64,000 bases of DNA from Antedon mediterranea (taxonomy: Eukaryota; Echinodermata; Crinoidea; Comatulida; Antedonidae), in NCBI RefSeq assembly GCF_964355755.1, contig NC_092678.1, positions 24,036,365-24,100,364 of the forward strand, written 5' to 3'. This document shows, piece after piece, positions 21,874 through 33,400 of the stretch; the first letter of the stretch is position 1; each line of letters opens with the position of its first letter. A model generated the notes under the pieces. The model was not told the origin of the DNA and did not search any database. It worked only from the letters and a program-made list of their open reading frames with translations. Both the position numbers and the translations under genes were made by a program.

Positions 21874-24813
21874 TCATTCTTTTTTGTGTTTCTTCTTCCT
21901 TTTTTTCTTTCCACTACTAGTTTGTTTTATATTTGAGTTATCAGCTTCATCACTGTAAGTTTCTTGTTTTACTTCTTGTTTTACTTCTTGTTTTTGTGGT
22001 GAATATATTACACTCTCATTGTCGGGTTCTATTTTTATTTCAACAGCATTATCTATGTCGTGCTTTTTGTCTTTTTTCTTCTTTTTCTTTTTACTAGACG
22101 ATGTATCTAAAAAACAAGGCCAAAAAGATTGAAAACATATATGTTTGCTTTTAATAATAGTAAAATCTATAATATGAATTATTTGACAAATAAATGATCT
22201 TTGTTCTTCTAGACGTGTAAAACTTTTCATGATTAATAAATGTACTACACAGTACCTAGAACATCAACATCTTTTTCCATTTTTATAATTGAGTCTTCAA
22301 AAGGATTATCTTCTTTTTTGCATTTAGTTTTCATTTTTCTTTTCTTCAACGGAGATCCTAACAAAATATATTAGTAATATGTATGAAATTACAATATTTC
22401 CCTATCTGTTGCCCGTTAATTATACAGAAATTGTCAATAATATTGAACCAGAGAAATGAGTTGGACCCAAGACTATGGTAATGGCAAGCAAGCATGTTAA
22501 CCTTTCTTTCAGTGCCACTACTACAGTACTTTATCATTTTGCTCAGTCATTAATAGATTTCACTAAAATTAAGTTTTGTGAGCTAGTCTTCATAATGTAA
22601 TGTATGCAACATCTCATCTTTTAGTAGTAAAAGCTGAAAAAAAAATTACATGCTACACGCAAGTCACCAGTCTGATGTTGCAGGAAATAATAGAGGCAAG
22701 AATATCTAAGCCAACTTACCACAGCCAAATGGTGTGAAACGCTGTTTGAGATCTTGAGGGATATCAAAACTCATCTTAGGAGGACTCATCGGTAGATCAA
22801 CTGGTAGAACATCTACTGAATTCACAACTGATATCAAACCTTTAAAAGCAGGACCTGTTTAAAGAATTTAATATAAATTTATAATTGGACATAATAAATA
22901 ATATTTTTAGAAGAAGAAAAAAGAAAAATCTGTGACCTGATCGTGTGTCTACCCCAGGGGCATTGTGTTTGGGGCATAGTGTTTGGGGCATAGTGTTTGG
23001 GGCATAGTGTTTGGGGCATTGTGTTTGGGGCATTGTGTTTGGGGGATTGTGTTTGGGGCATTGTGTTTGGGGGATTGTGTTTGGGGGATTGTGTTTGGGG
23101 CATTGTGTTTGGGGCATAGTGTTTGGGGGATTGTGTTTGGGGGATTGTGTTTGGGGCATTGTGTTTGGGGCATTGTGTTTGGGGCATTGTGTTTGGGGCA
23201 TTGTGTTTGGGGCATTGTGTTTGGGGCATTGTGTTTGGGGCATAGTGTTTGGGGGATTGTGTTTGGGGGATTGTGTTTGGGGGATTGTGTTTGGGTGATT
23301 GTGTTTGGGGGATTGTGTTTGGGGCATTGTGTTTGGGGCATAGTGTTTGGGGGATTGTGTTTGGGGCATAGTGTTTGGGGCATTGTGTTTGGGGCATTGT
23401 GTTTGGGGCATTGTGTTTGGGGGATTGTGTTTGGGGGATTGTGTTTGGGGGATTGTGTTTGGGGGATTGTGTTTGGGGGATTGTGTTTGGGGGATTGTGT
23501 TTGGGGCATTGTGTTTGGGGGATTGTGTTTGGGGGATTGTGTTTGGGGGATTGTGTTTGGGGCATTGTGTTTGGGGCATAGTGTTTGGGGGATTGTGTTT
23601 GGGGCATAGTGTTTGGGGCATTGTGTTTGGGGCATTGTGTTTGGGGCATTGTGTTTGGGGCATTGTGTTTGGGGGATTGTGTTTGGGGCATTGTGTTTGG
23701 GGGATTGTGTTTGGGGCATTGTGTTTGGGGCATTGTGTTTGGGGCATTGTGTTTGGGGCATAGTGTTTGGGGGATTGTGTTTGGGGGATTGTGTTTGGGG
23801 GATTGTGTTTGGGGCATTGTGTTTGGGGGATTGTGTTTGGGGCATAGTGTTTGGGGCATTGTGTTTGGGGCATTGTGTTTGGGGCATTGTGTTTGGGGCA
23901 TACGACAGATGAAAATAAATGATTTTGGAGAAAAGTGATAATATATTAACCTGTCTGTAGTTTCTTCTTTTTCTTTGATGGTAAAACAGCTGTAATGTTT
24001 CCAACCTGAATTGAAATTAATAAACAATGTTTAATTGTGGAAATAAATATTACAGTCTCAGTATTCTCAGTAACACATTTAAGTGAGCTACCCTTAGTAC
24101 TTTACCTGTTTTGACTCCTTGACAATTAATTGAAATTGCTTATTTTCACCTAACTTGTATTGAGCATTTTGAATCAGTTTTTTTCCATCTAGAAAACTGC
24201 TTTCAAACTGCAAGAAACAAATAGTATTAATTCATTCTGTATCTATTTTAAATAAATTCTCTTTAGACTTGCATAATTTCTTGATAATTATAATATACAG
24301 GTAGTTTATAATAAATTTCTAAATTTAAACACAAGGCACACAAACCATGGGTAAGTGTTCTGAGTATAAAGCTACTCGGCGATTTAAAGTTTTGCGAGTA
24401 GCTTACTACATTTCGGTCCTGTTACGAGCCAGCCTAGAGTGATTGATACTTACATCAATAGGTGCTCTAATTAACCAAATTTCTTTCTCATTTTCTCCTT
24501 TTAAATCCTCTAAACAGAGACCATCATAATCAGGTTTACATTTTTTGAACTTTGCTGGACAGGTAAATCTAAAAATAACAATGATTAAAAAGCAATGATT
24601 ATTCAATCTGTCCAACCATTTTAATAATAAGATATCTCACTCTTTAACTGAAACTAACTGGCAATCACTGTACAGTTACCGTCAGTAACTGAAGTCTTAC
24701 TTGTCATCACCAGCACCAGATGCTTCTTCTGGTGAGCTTGGTGGCGTTTCACCAGATGCTTCTTCTGGTGAGCTTGGTGGCGTTTCATGTTTTCTTTTCT
24801 TAGGTGTTGACAT
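21874..24813 (-). CDS. POLR1G: RNA polymerase I subunit RPA34/PAF49-like (CD3EAP)
   Basis: Seven exons join in phase: 24701-24813, 24454-24568, 24106-24207, 23951-24005, 22720-22854, 22256-22357 and 21874-22106, giving 284 residues. The N-terminus (MSTPKKRKHETPPSSPEEAS) includes two copies of an ETPPSSPEEASG segment. The conserved core contains FTCPAKFKK, EKEIWLIRAPID and F.SSFLDGKKL, which match the start of animal POLR1G. A PPKMSFDIPQDLKQRFTPFG block follows, and then a Lys/Glu-rich tail (KKKKKKKDKK, KIEPDNE, KKRKKKHKKE), as in the vertebrate proteins but shorter. Known role: it pairs with POLR1E (PAF53) as a TFIIF-like module of nucleolar RNA polymerase I. Identification rests on motif order, not a search. 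The fourth intron contains a large minisatellite. Confidence 0.85.
22957..23902. repeat. 14-bp minisatellite, about 67 copies, three unit variants
   Basis: Head-to-tail units of GTGTTTGGGGCATT, GTGTTTGGGGCATA and GTGTTTGGGGGATT, almost without other changes. All six frames stay open over long distances because 14 is not a multiple of three, so the long repetitive ORFs (PQTQCPKHN-type peptides) are artefacts. It lies inside an intron of the POLR1G-like gene. Confidence 0.97.
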
Positions 24814-25466
24814 TCTTTTGTTTCAAACATTGGATGCTCAAACGTACTGTAATAACAATAGAAGTAGGCGAAATTGTAATTAAAGGCAATACAAATTAAA
24901 GAGTAGACATTTTTTAGAAGGTGCCGCTACTAAAAAGTTTTAACCATTTATTTAGCATACAGTATAACTTTATTAAAATTGAATTGCACCGTACGTCTGC
25001 TGTGTGTTATTTTACAATCAAATATTAAAACTATTTACATACATCAGATTCTATTCAAGAAATCATGCAGGAAATTCAAAGTTATTTAAAAATGCTAAGC
25101 TAACCTAGGCCTGATTTATCAAATTTCAACTGGCCTACTGAATCACATACGCCCGCCGTGTTTAGTACCCGGGCCCTGCCTGGCGGTACGTTATGCCTCA
25201 TCATAGACAGCCTAGCTAAATAGTATAAACAAACTAATTACTCTAACTGAAGAATCAGTATTGTTACTATTCACTATAAGTATTATTAGAAACTTTTATG
25301 TGCATTTTATACTTTTTTAGACCTGATTTTTAGACCAGTAGTAGTGGAGTAAAGTTTAAAAACCAAAACACGAAAACACGTGCTATGCTACTGCCCTCTA
25401 TAGAAAGACCACATCACAAGATCATCAAAACATTGATTGAGTTTTTATAAGAAATCGGTCGAAAAA
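24814..25466. promoter_or_regulatory. Bidirectional promoter region, POLR1G / CCDC115
   Basis: The start codons of two housekeeping genes face away from each other across 653 bases. No TATA box is evident. A CACGTG E-box lies at 25377-25382, 85 bases before the CCDC115 start. Shared regulation is an inference from spacing only. Confidence 0.5.
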
Positions 25467-26835
25467 ATGACAGATTTTAACGAAATTTGCGTAAAGTTGG
25501 ATGAACTAGTTATTCAGTATTTTAATATATTAGATGACCTGAACGCTGAAAGAACGTTGTTAGAAAATTCATTAAAACAAGTAGGTTTTGTTGTATTTTA
25601 AGTGTAGGCCTCAGCAACAAAGCTTCAACAGAAAAAAATACATCCGATTTAAAGTTGTTGTTTAGAGTGAATAATTTGAGTGTGGTCGTTTCGTCCTTTT
25701 AATTTTAGGGATACTTCAACCTATCAAAGGCAAGGTATTCAATGGGAAACAAGTCAGTTGGGAGTTTGCAATACAATTCAAAGTGTATGAAGGCATTAGC
25801 TGAAGTATGTATCAAGTAAGTTCTGAATGCTATATACAGTATACTATTTATTCTTACAAACCAAACTATCTATTATACAATAACAATACAATATTATTTT
25901 TAATACAGATAATTTAATTCGATATTAATTATTTATATTTCATTTGTTAAAATAGTTATTAATTATAATTATTATATTTATTTACTATATAGTGAGACTA
26001 GTGAAGAATGTTTTGAACTAATTCGGAAGAAACCAGAAAAGAAAACAAGCAAGTCAAAAACTGTGCAACAAATTGAATCAACAACCAAACAAACCACTGG
26101 TGGGTGTTGTATGGTATACTGTAAATACTTTATATAAAAAAAAAACAACCACTGGTAATTTAACTACTTACTTTTGTATTTGTTTTAAAGTTCGAAGAAG
26201 AAAGGGACAAGAAGAAAAAAGTGATGGTGATTCTGAGTCAACTTGCAGAATTGAAGAGCTTACAATAACTGACAAGTCGACAGAAAATGAAGGTGATGTA
26301 GAGGTTCTTACAGACCCTATCAAATGGTTTGGTATCCTTGTACCTGGAGTTCTAAGGCACGGACAGGCTGACTTTATACAAGGTATGTTTGCTTTGCAGT
26401 ACTAACACTTAACTCACTTTTATCTGTTAAGCTCTGTCTACACTATCAAACTTGTTTGACAAAAGTGTGATGTGCCCAAATATGGTATTGATATGCCCAA
26501 ATATGGTAGTGATATGACATCATCATGTCCATACATTGGCACATCACATTTTGTTTTCACATAAAGTTTGACAGTGTAGACAGAGCTAATAACAATATGA
26601 CAACTATGTGTATTCACCATAACACTATTGTTTGTCTTATTTCATATTACTGTAGGTAAATATTGTTTGTGTAACATTTCTTTTTTTTCTCCTTATTCCA
26701 TCAGCTGTTTCAACAAGTTGCCGCATTGCAAACTTACAGAAAGAACTTATAACAACGAAAGCAGAATACCGGTCATTATATAGTAAAAAACAACAGTTGA
26801 ACACGGAAAATATCAATACAATAACTGCACAATAA
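25467..26835 (+). CDS. CCDC115: CCDC115-like V-ATPase assembly factor (Vma22 type)
   Basis: Five exons join in phase: 25467-25580, 25709-25815, 25993-26099, 26191-26382 and 26705-26835, giving 216 residues. The N-terminal helix (DELVIQYFNILDDLNAERTL) leads into GYFNLSKARYSMGNKSVGSL, the hallmark of CCDC115. A charged variable middle follows (KKPEKKTSKSK, RRRKGQEEKSDGDSES). The C-terminal domain has DPIKWFGILVPGVLRHGQAD and a final coiled-coil-like helix (IANLQKELITTKAEY). Known role: it works with TMEM199 in assembling the V0 sector of the V-ATPase in the ER and ERGIC. The donor of exon 3 (GTGGGT) is weak; skipping to another donor would break the phase. Confidence 0.92.
26429..26588. mobile_element. 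Family-1 MITE (GCTCTGTCTACACTATCAAAC termini), copy d
   Basis: In the last CCDC115 intron. The ends AAGCTCTGTCTACACTATCA and its inverse (GTGTAGACAGAGCT) surround a CCCAAATATGGTAGTGATATG core. Confidence 0.85.
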
Positions 26836-26907
26836 TAGGCATTGGGCGTGTTTATTTATCACTGTATATTATGGCTTTTTTAGCCTCCTGATGATGATAA
26901 TGTTATA

Positions 26908-26913
26908 AAATAA
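26908..26913 (+). terminator. Poly(A) signal of CCDC115
   Basis: AATAAA, 73 bases after the stop codon and the first such hexamer there. Confidence 0.6.
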
Positions 26914-27499
26914 ATTAAATGCTATTACATGTACTCTAGTTGATATTTCATATGCTAATAAAATATGATATGCAAATTATTATACTCTTGCTTGAGTTTT
27001 ATTTTAACTGCAATTCCTTCTGATTTTTTTTAATTTTTATTTCTTTATTCGAATTCATAAAATAACACAACATAAAAAAAAAATACAAAGAATGAATTCA
27101 GGGTAACACAAAAAAGTAACCAAAGGTCAAACTTATTTCCATTGTGGCCCTGATTTCAACATACATTCATTTTTGTTAAAAGAATAATTTATTCTGGTTA
27201 CATCAACATATATACAAAGTGAAGTTAATTTATTCTGAAATATTAGCGCACCATACTAAGTGTGACACGCTTGACTACACTTTAAAACAATTAGTTTACA
27301 CACGTGACGCTCATACTAATGTGTGACACGCTTGGCTAAGCACGGTTTCATAATAAATCGCCTTGGAAATTTCCATTGTGTTTCGGGACCTACATTACGT
27401 ACGTGGTGGATTGGAAAAGTCATCATGTTAAACATCTTTTTGTAGTTAAATGACATCTAATTTTGTTTAAATTGTTGGGTCCTTTATGTGTATAACGGT
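26914..27499. promoter_or_regulatory. Intergenic region and presumed SLC2A13 promoter
   Basis: The left part is AT-rich. Two near-identical 21-23-base repeats (CATACTAAGTGTGACACGCT type) lie at 27252-27273 and 27312-27334, with a CACGTG E-box between them at 27301-27306. No TATA box is clear. The repeats could bind a factor; this is inference. Confidence 0.4.
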
Positions 27500-30400
27500 A
27501 TGGCAGATTTAGGGCGATTTAGCAGCCGAGAACGGTTAGTTAACTCCAATGCTAGGCCAATCAAAATTAGGCCACCGTACAGTAGGCTGTACGTGGCGAT
27601 ACTCGCGTCTGTTGCGGGGATTGGTGGCTTCTTGTTCGGGTACGACACTGGGGTAGTGTCGGGTGCAATGATACTCCTCAAGGATGACTTTAAACTTGAT
27701 ATTGTATGGCAAGAACTTATAGTTAGTGTTACCATTGGAGCAGCAGCCATATCAGCACTTATTGGTGGAGTATTAAATGATCGTTTTGGCAGAAGACCGG
27801 TTATTATAGCATCAAGTTTAGTTTTTGCTTGCGGTTCACTAGTGCTTGCCTTTGCACCCACAATGAATAAACAAGTTCTTCTGATTGGTAGAATTGTTGT
27901 TGGGGTTGGAATAGGTATGTACTTTTAAAAGTTTTCACCATATTTTTATAATAATTCAAATTGGGATCATTATTAGTCTGATAAGATAATGAGATATAAT
28001 TTCATTTCCTTATTTATTCGGTCTATTTCAATACATTAAAAAACTGAAATTAGGGAATTTATAATAATATTACTAAAATAGCACTAACAACATTACCTAG
28101 TCCTATGGGATTTTAAATAGTATATTTCATTTCAGTACATTTTTAATTAATCAACACCAATCTGCCACATACAGTATTTTGGGTAAAAAAAGTATAATAA
28201 TAATATAAATAAAAATAATAATACAATTACTAATCAATATTAAAAAACAATTTTTCATAAAGGTTTTGCATCAATGACTGTCCCAATGTACATAGCAGAA
28301 GCATCTCCGAGTCATGTTCGAGGGCGACTTGTTACCGTCAACAATTTGTTCATTACCGGTGGCCAGTTAGTTGCCAGTGTTGTTGATGGACTGTTCTCCA
28401 ACGATACTGAAAATGGTTGGAGGTATGATTTATTTTTTATGTACATATTTTCTGTATCAAGATGAAATTGTAAATTAAAATTGTTTGACATAAATTTGAT
28501 ATTCTATAGATATAATGTTATGTAATTTTAAACTTAACTCAATTTGGATGACTAGTGTTACAATTACATATGTAGAGAGTATGTCTCATGTTGTGTCTTA
28601 AGCTCTGTCTACACTATCAAACTACAGTACAATAGTTTAACAAAAAAAGTGTGATGTACTAGCCCAAATATGGTAGTGATATGCCCAAATATGGTAGTGA
28701 TATGCCCAAATATGGTAGTGATATGACATCATATATAAACTCTGTTCTGTTCTATTTGAATATGTATACTTTATCCATAAAATCATGATAATTTCACAAC
28801 ATTCTAATAATTATTCTTTATTGTAGAAATGTCAAATCTTCTTATTTATCTTCACATTGTTGGATATAATAAGTTTTATTTAATTAATACCGTACCTGAT
28901 ACTGTATGATATGTAATGTATGAGATGTAATTTTAGACAATATTACTCAATGTTGACGATAGTGTTACTATCTTAGTGTATTAATCTGTTTTATTTGAGT
29001 ACAATATATCTATGATATTTAAGAACATTCTAATTATTCTGTAATAGATATATGCTGGGACTGGCTGCTATACCTGCTTTATTGCAGCTGGTAGGCCTAA
29101 TGTTTCTCAATGAGAGTCCTCGCTGGCTTGTAATTAAAGGCCAGTATCAGGAAGCCAAGAAAGTCCTAGGAAAAATTTATGGCGGAGAAAATAATTATGG
29201 TGAAGAGTTTGAAAGTATACGCACAAGTGTGGAGGAGATGAGAAAGGCTGAAAATCTGGGTAAGAGATTATTTAGTACTGTCTTCTTTCTATTACCTTGA
29301 GTATCACAAAGCTCTGTTTACACTATCAAACTAGTTTGACAAAAAAAGTGTGATGTGCCCAAATATGGTAGTGATATGACATAATCATGTCATGAGTGTA
29401 TTAAATATTAGGCCATAAAAAAACATTGAAAGGGTAAAAAACATTTCAAGAAAAATACTAATATATATTTTGTTGACAAATATAATATATTTAATTTATT
29501 AAAGAATAATTGAATTGAATATAGCAGAGAAGCGTGTTACAAGAATAGCTCTGTATAGATTACACACTATATAATGTTCCATATGTTTCAGATATAATAT
29601 GTTGCAAATGATATGTCATCTTTGCTAATTTAAATATCATTTCCACTTTATATGAAGGATTATGTTGCCACAACCAAGATCTTGTGCTATTTTAATATTT
29701 CTGATATGAATAGAAGCATGCTTGTTATGAGGTTGCTTTTCACGTCAAAGAGGATAATATTTTCGACTTTTGATTAAATCATCTCAATTTGGATGACTAA
29801 TGTTACTATTGATTGTATGCTGTATCTTGTGTGTTTTATTTAAGTTTGTACATACAACATTTCAAATCTAATTCAAATAAAATAATTAGCATTTATGCAA
29901 TTATTCAATTTTGTTTTGATTCTTTTTTCAGGAAATACAAACATTGTAAGCAATATATTGAAAGATTCCCGGGTGAGACAAGCATTGATTTTAGGCTGTG
30001 GATTACAGATGTTTCAACAGCTAGCCGGTATAAATACAGTCATGTAAGTTTGTCTGTCTGTCTGTCCACCAACATTTAAGCAATTACTTTATCCTTCTGT
30101 TTGTCCATCCATTTATAGAGAGGAATGTTCTACCTTCAGTATAGCAGTTTAAAAGCCTTGCACCCAGCCAAATTGTTACCCTTAACATCTTTATACTGTT
30201 GTTTAAGATTATCCACACTAAAGCTCTGTCTACACTACAGTGTAAAACTAGTTTGACAAAAAAGTGTGATCTGCCCAAATATGGTAGTGATATGACATTT
30301 TAATGTCCATACAATATATATATATATATCCAATCTAAACTTTTTTTGTCACCTAAAGTTTGATAGTGTAGACAGAGCTTTACATTGAAAACCCTTTCAT

Positions 30401-33400
30401 TTTCTACATGATACAATATCTATTATCTATTTAATAATTTTATGATATTTTGTTATAAAGACCCTCCCACTCCCAGAATCGGTAAAGGTATATAATTCTC
30501 TTATTTCTGGGTTGTATTGGTTTATTTCTTTTCTATATTCAAATAAGAATTTCAAACATAGAATTATGTATCTTCTTCAACAAGGCTTTATTGTACATAC
30601 ATGTTGCATATTAATTTCTTGTAGTAAGCCTACAGTATAGTTTGTTTGTAGTAGTTTTTTCCAGTCATTTGTGTATATTTATACAAAAGTTGTCATCTTT
30701 TTTTTGAAGGGTTCTTTCAAAGTACAATACATTATCACTAAGGCATTTTTCTTCATCCTTCATTATGCAATTTTGCAACCATCCTTTACTATAATAACAC
30801 ATAATTGTATGAGTGATTTTAAAGGTAATATTTAATTACTTCAGAAGTTGCCTTTAATTAAGGTAATTATTAAATGCTTATAATTGGTTTACTCATCTTG
30901 AAGTCGTTGAAGCCGCTAAGTCAATAACCAGCGTCACAATGTCTTGTTAAAAGGATTAAATTCTGATCTTGATGATGGTTATTAAGTACACGTTCACATA
31001 TGCAAGGGAAATTGGATTTCTACACTTGTGCACACAATCTTCAATTTGTGCAGACTTTCCTTAATTTTCTTTTCTCCTTTGTTCTGTTTCTTACAATTGT
31101 TGCGAAATATCACCATACGGTTTGTTATAGACAAATTTTTTTTATTGCATTTAAATACAATTCTTTTTTTATTTTACCTTATTCTACCTTTCCATAGTCA
31201 TTTCTATATTCTAAAATTTTATTTTCCGATCTTCAACACTTACTTCCGTTTTGAAAATATAAAACATTTAGAATATCAAGAAACTGTATAGCAACGGTAA
31301 GTAACTAAAGTGGTGATACAATCTTATTATACTGAATGATCGATTGATGTTTGGTGTATTATTTCAGTTATCTGGTAAGTGATTAGCCTATAGATAACCA
31401 TCATGAGTTGGTATACTACAAACACGATGAAATAACTATGTATGGAAAAATGACAATTTTAACTTTATTTTTAATTTCTAATGCAGGTACTATAGTGCGA
31501 CAATAATACATATGGCAGGCATCAAAGATAACTCTGTGGTCATCTGGTTAGCTGCCGCCGTCTCTTCTGTCAATTTTCTCTTCACTTTGGTCGGCTTGCT
31601 TCTTGTCGATCGACTTGGACGAAGAAAACTGAGTATCATAAGTATGGCAGGTGAGGTCAGGTTAATTTTATTCTTCTTACAAGAGGATTTACATTCACTT
31701 TATCCATCTCTTGCTTTCTCTGGCCAACCAATTCCCTGTATTGTATGTCCACATATGGCATACAGTACAGTATGTCCAATATCATAGACAAATCCTGTAA
31801 TATAACTCCTGCTTGCATTGTGTTAAATTTACAGTAGGTTATGATACAGACATCACATGTGATATAAATATGACACTGTTTTATAGAGTTTGCATATGAT
31901 ACTGGGCAAATAATAGATACACAGTGCCAGGAATCAGCTACTCTGTCATTTTGTGATTAAATGCATAAAAATTATGCATTTTTCTGCACATTATCCTGCA
32001 TTATATAACATTGCGTTCATATCAATAGTAATTAAGTGTAAATTTATGCCACTTTAATATATTGTACTGTATATGTAATGTGTATGGATGAATGGTATTC
32101 ACAATCACTATTTAAATGCCAATTCATATGCATTCACTACACAATGCTTTTTCAGAATCAAACATTTGTATTATTACTCATTATAACACAATACTTTGTC
32201 TTGATTTAGTAGTTAGTACTTTGGTTTAATGCTGCCTTTATAGGCAACCTGAAGTAACAGTCACACCTCTTATTATCAAATTTCATCTAAAATCACATAT
32301 ACTATATTCCCTTGAGAAATGTAATGTATAGTTTCACAACTTTGTAATTATGAGATTCAGATTTTGAATACAGCCCACACATTATTTGGTTATTTTACGA
32401 TGAATATTAGATTACACATTTATAATAAAAGCAACAAACACAACATTTTATTTCTTTTTTATTCACTATATAATATGCAATCAGAAATAATTTGGACCAA
32501 AAATTAGTTTTAAAATAGCTTTTAAGATGATTTCTGTATAATTAATGAGGGATAGAATCATCACCTAAATTATTTTTTTTCTATGACTGTATTCTTTTGA
32601 AAACATTTAGGGAATCTGAAATATTGCTTTAACCTTTATTTTATACAGTATACTGTATCCTATGGCATACATACATTGAGTTAATAGACTATAGGTTCAG
32701 AATTATAAACAGATAAGTCAGGTTTGAATAGCATACATCCAATTTCCATACACATATTTTAAACATACACTCACATCGCACTTGCGCAGATCACCAAATC
32801 TAGTTTGTGTTGAGCTTTGTCTACACTATCAAACTAGCTTGACAAAAAAAGTGTGATGTGCCTAAATATGGTAGTGATATGACATCATCATGCCCAAATA
32901 TTTTGTCGCATACAATTTTATAGTGTAGACAGTTTTAGGATTTCGTATACACTATACAGTGCTAACCATATTTTGATTTTATAGTTTTACAATCTAACAA
33001 TTGAATCAATAGTTAAAAGAAATAATTATCGACTACTGTAGGAGCAGCTGTAACATAATACCCAAGATAATTTATTGACGTGCAAATCCACGATATTTTT
33101 ACATTTGTTACACATATATAGTCTTTAAAATATAATTACGTCAACTCTTTACAGCTGAAATGTGATTGGATAATTTGAAATTGTCTATAAATCTTTATTG
33201 ACGAGTTAATGAGAAAATACAGTGAAACGTTGAAATTGGATTTGGAGGTTACTTGCATCTACTTAGTTATAACTTAATTGTATAATAATACAGTTCATCT
33301 TGGAGAGTTTATTTTAATCAGAATAAATTAATCAAAAACAGTCAGCCTGACTTACCATCAAATTATTATATCCATATTTAAGCACTATAAAAAAGTAATT

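Larger units (their letters stand above)
11740..21996. repeat. Segmental duplication, right copy (laccase 2 unit)
   Basis: Right partner of the unit starting near 2040. It starts with TGTATTTGGCGTATATTTAA at about 11746 and ends inside the last POLR1G exon. It carries two insertions absent from the left copy: a LINE (12046-13955) and a composite inverted-repeat element (16571-17202). Confidence 0.75.

Noticed and set aside
22842-24027. Very long repetitive ORFs (NTMPQTQCPKH-type and GHCVWGIVFGALCL-type peptides) on both strands
   Set aside because: They follow entirely from a stop-free 14-bp tandem repeat read in all frames; the region is an intron of the POLR1G-like gene.
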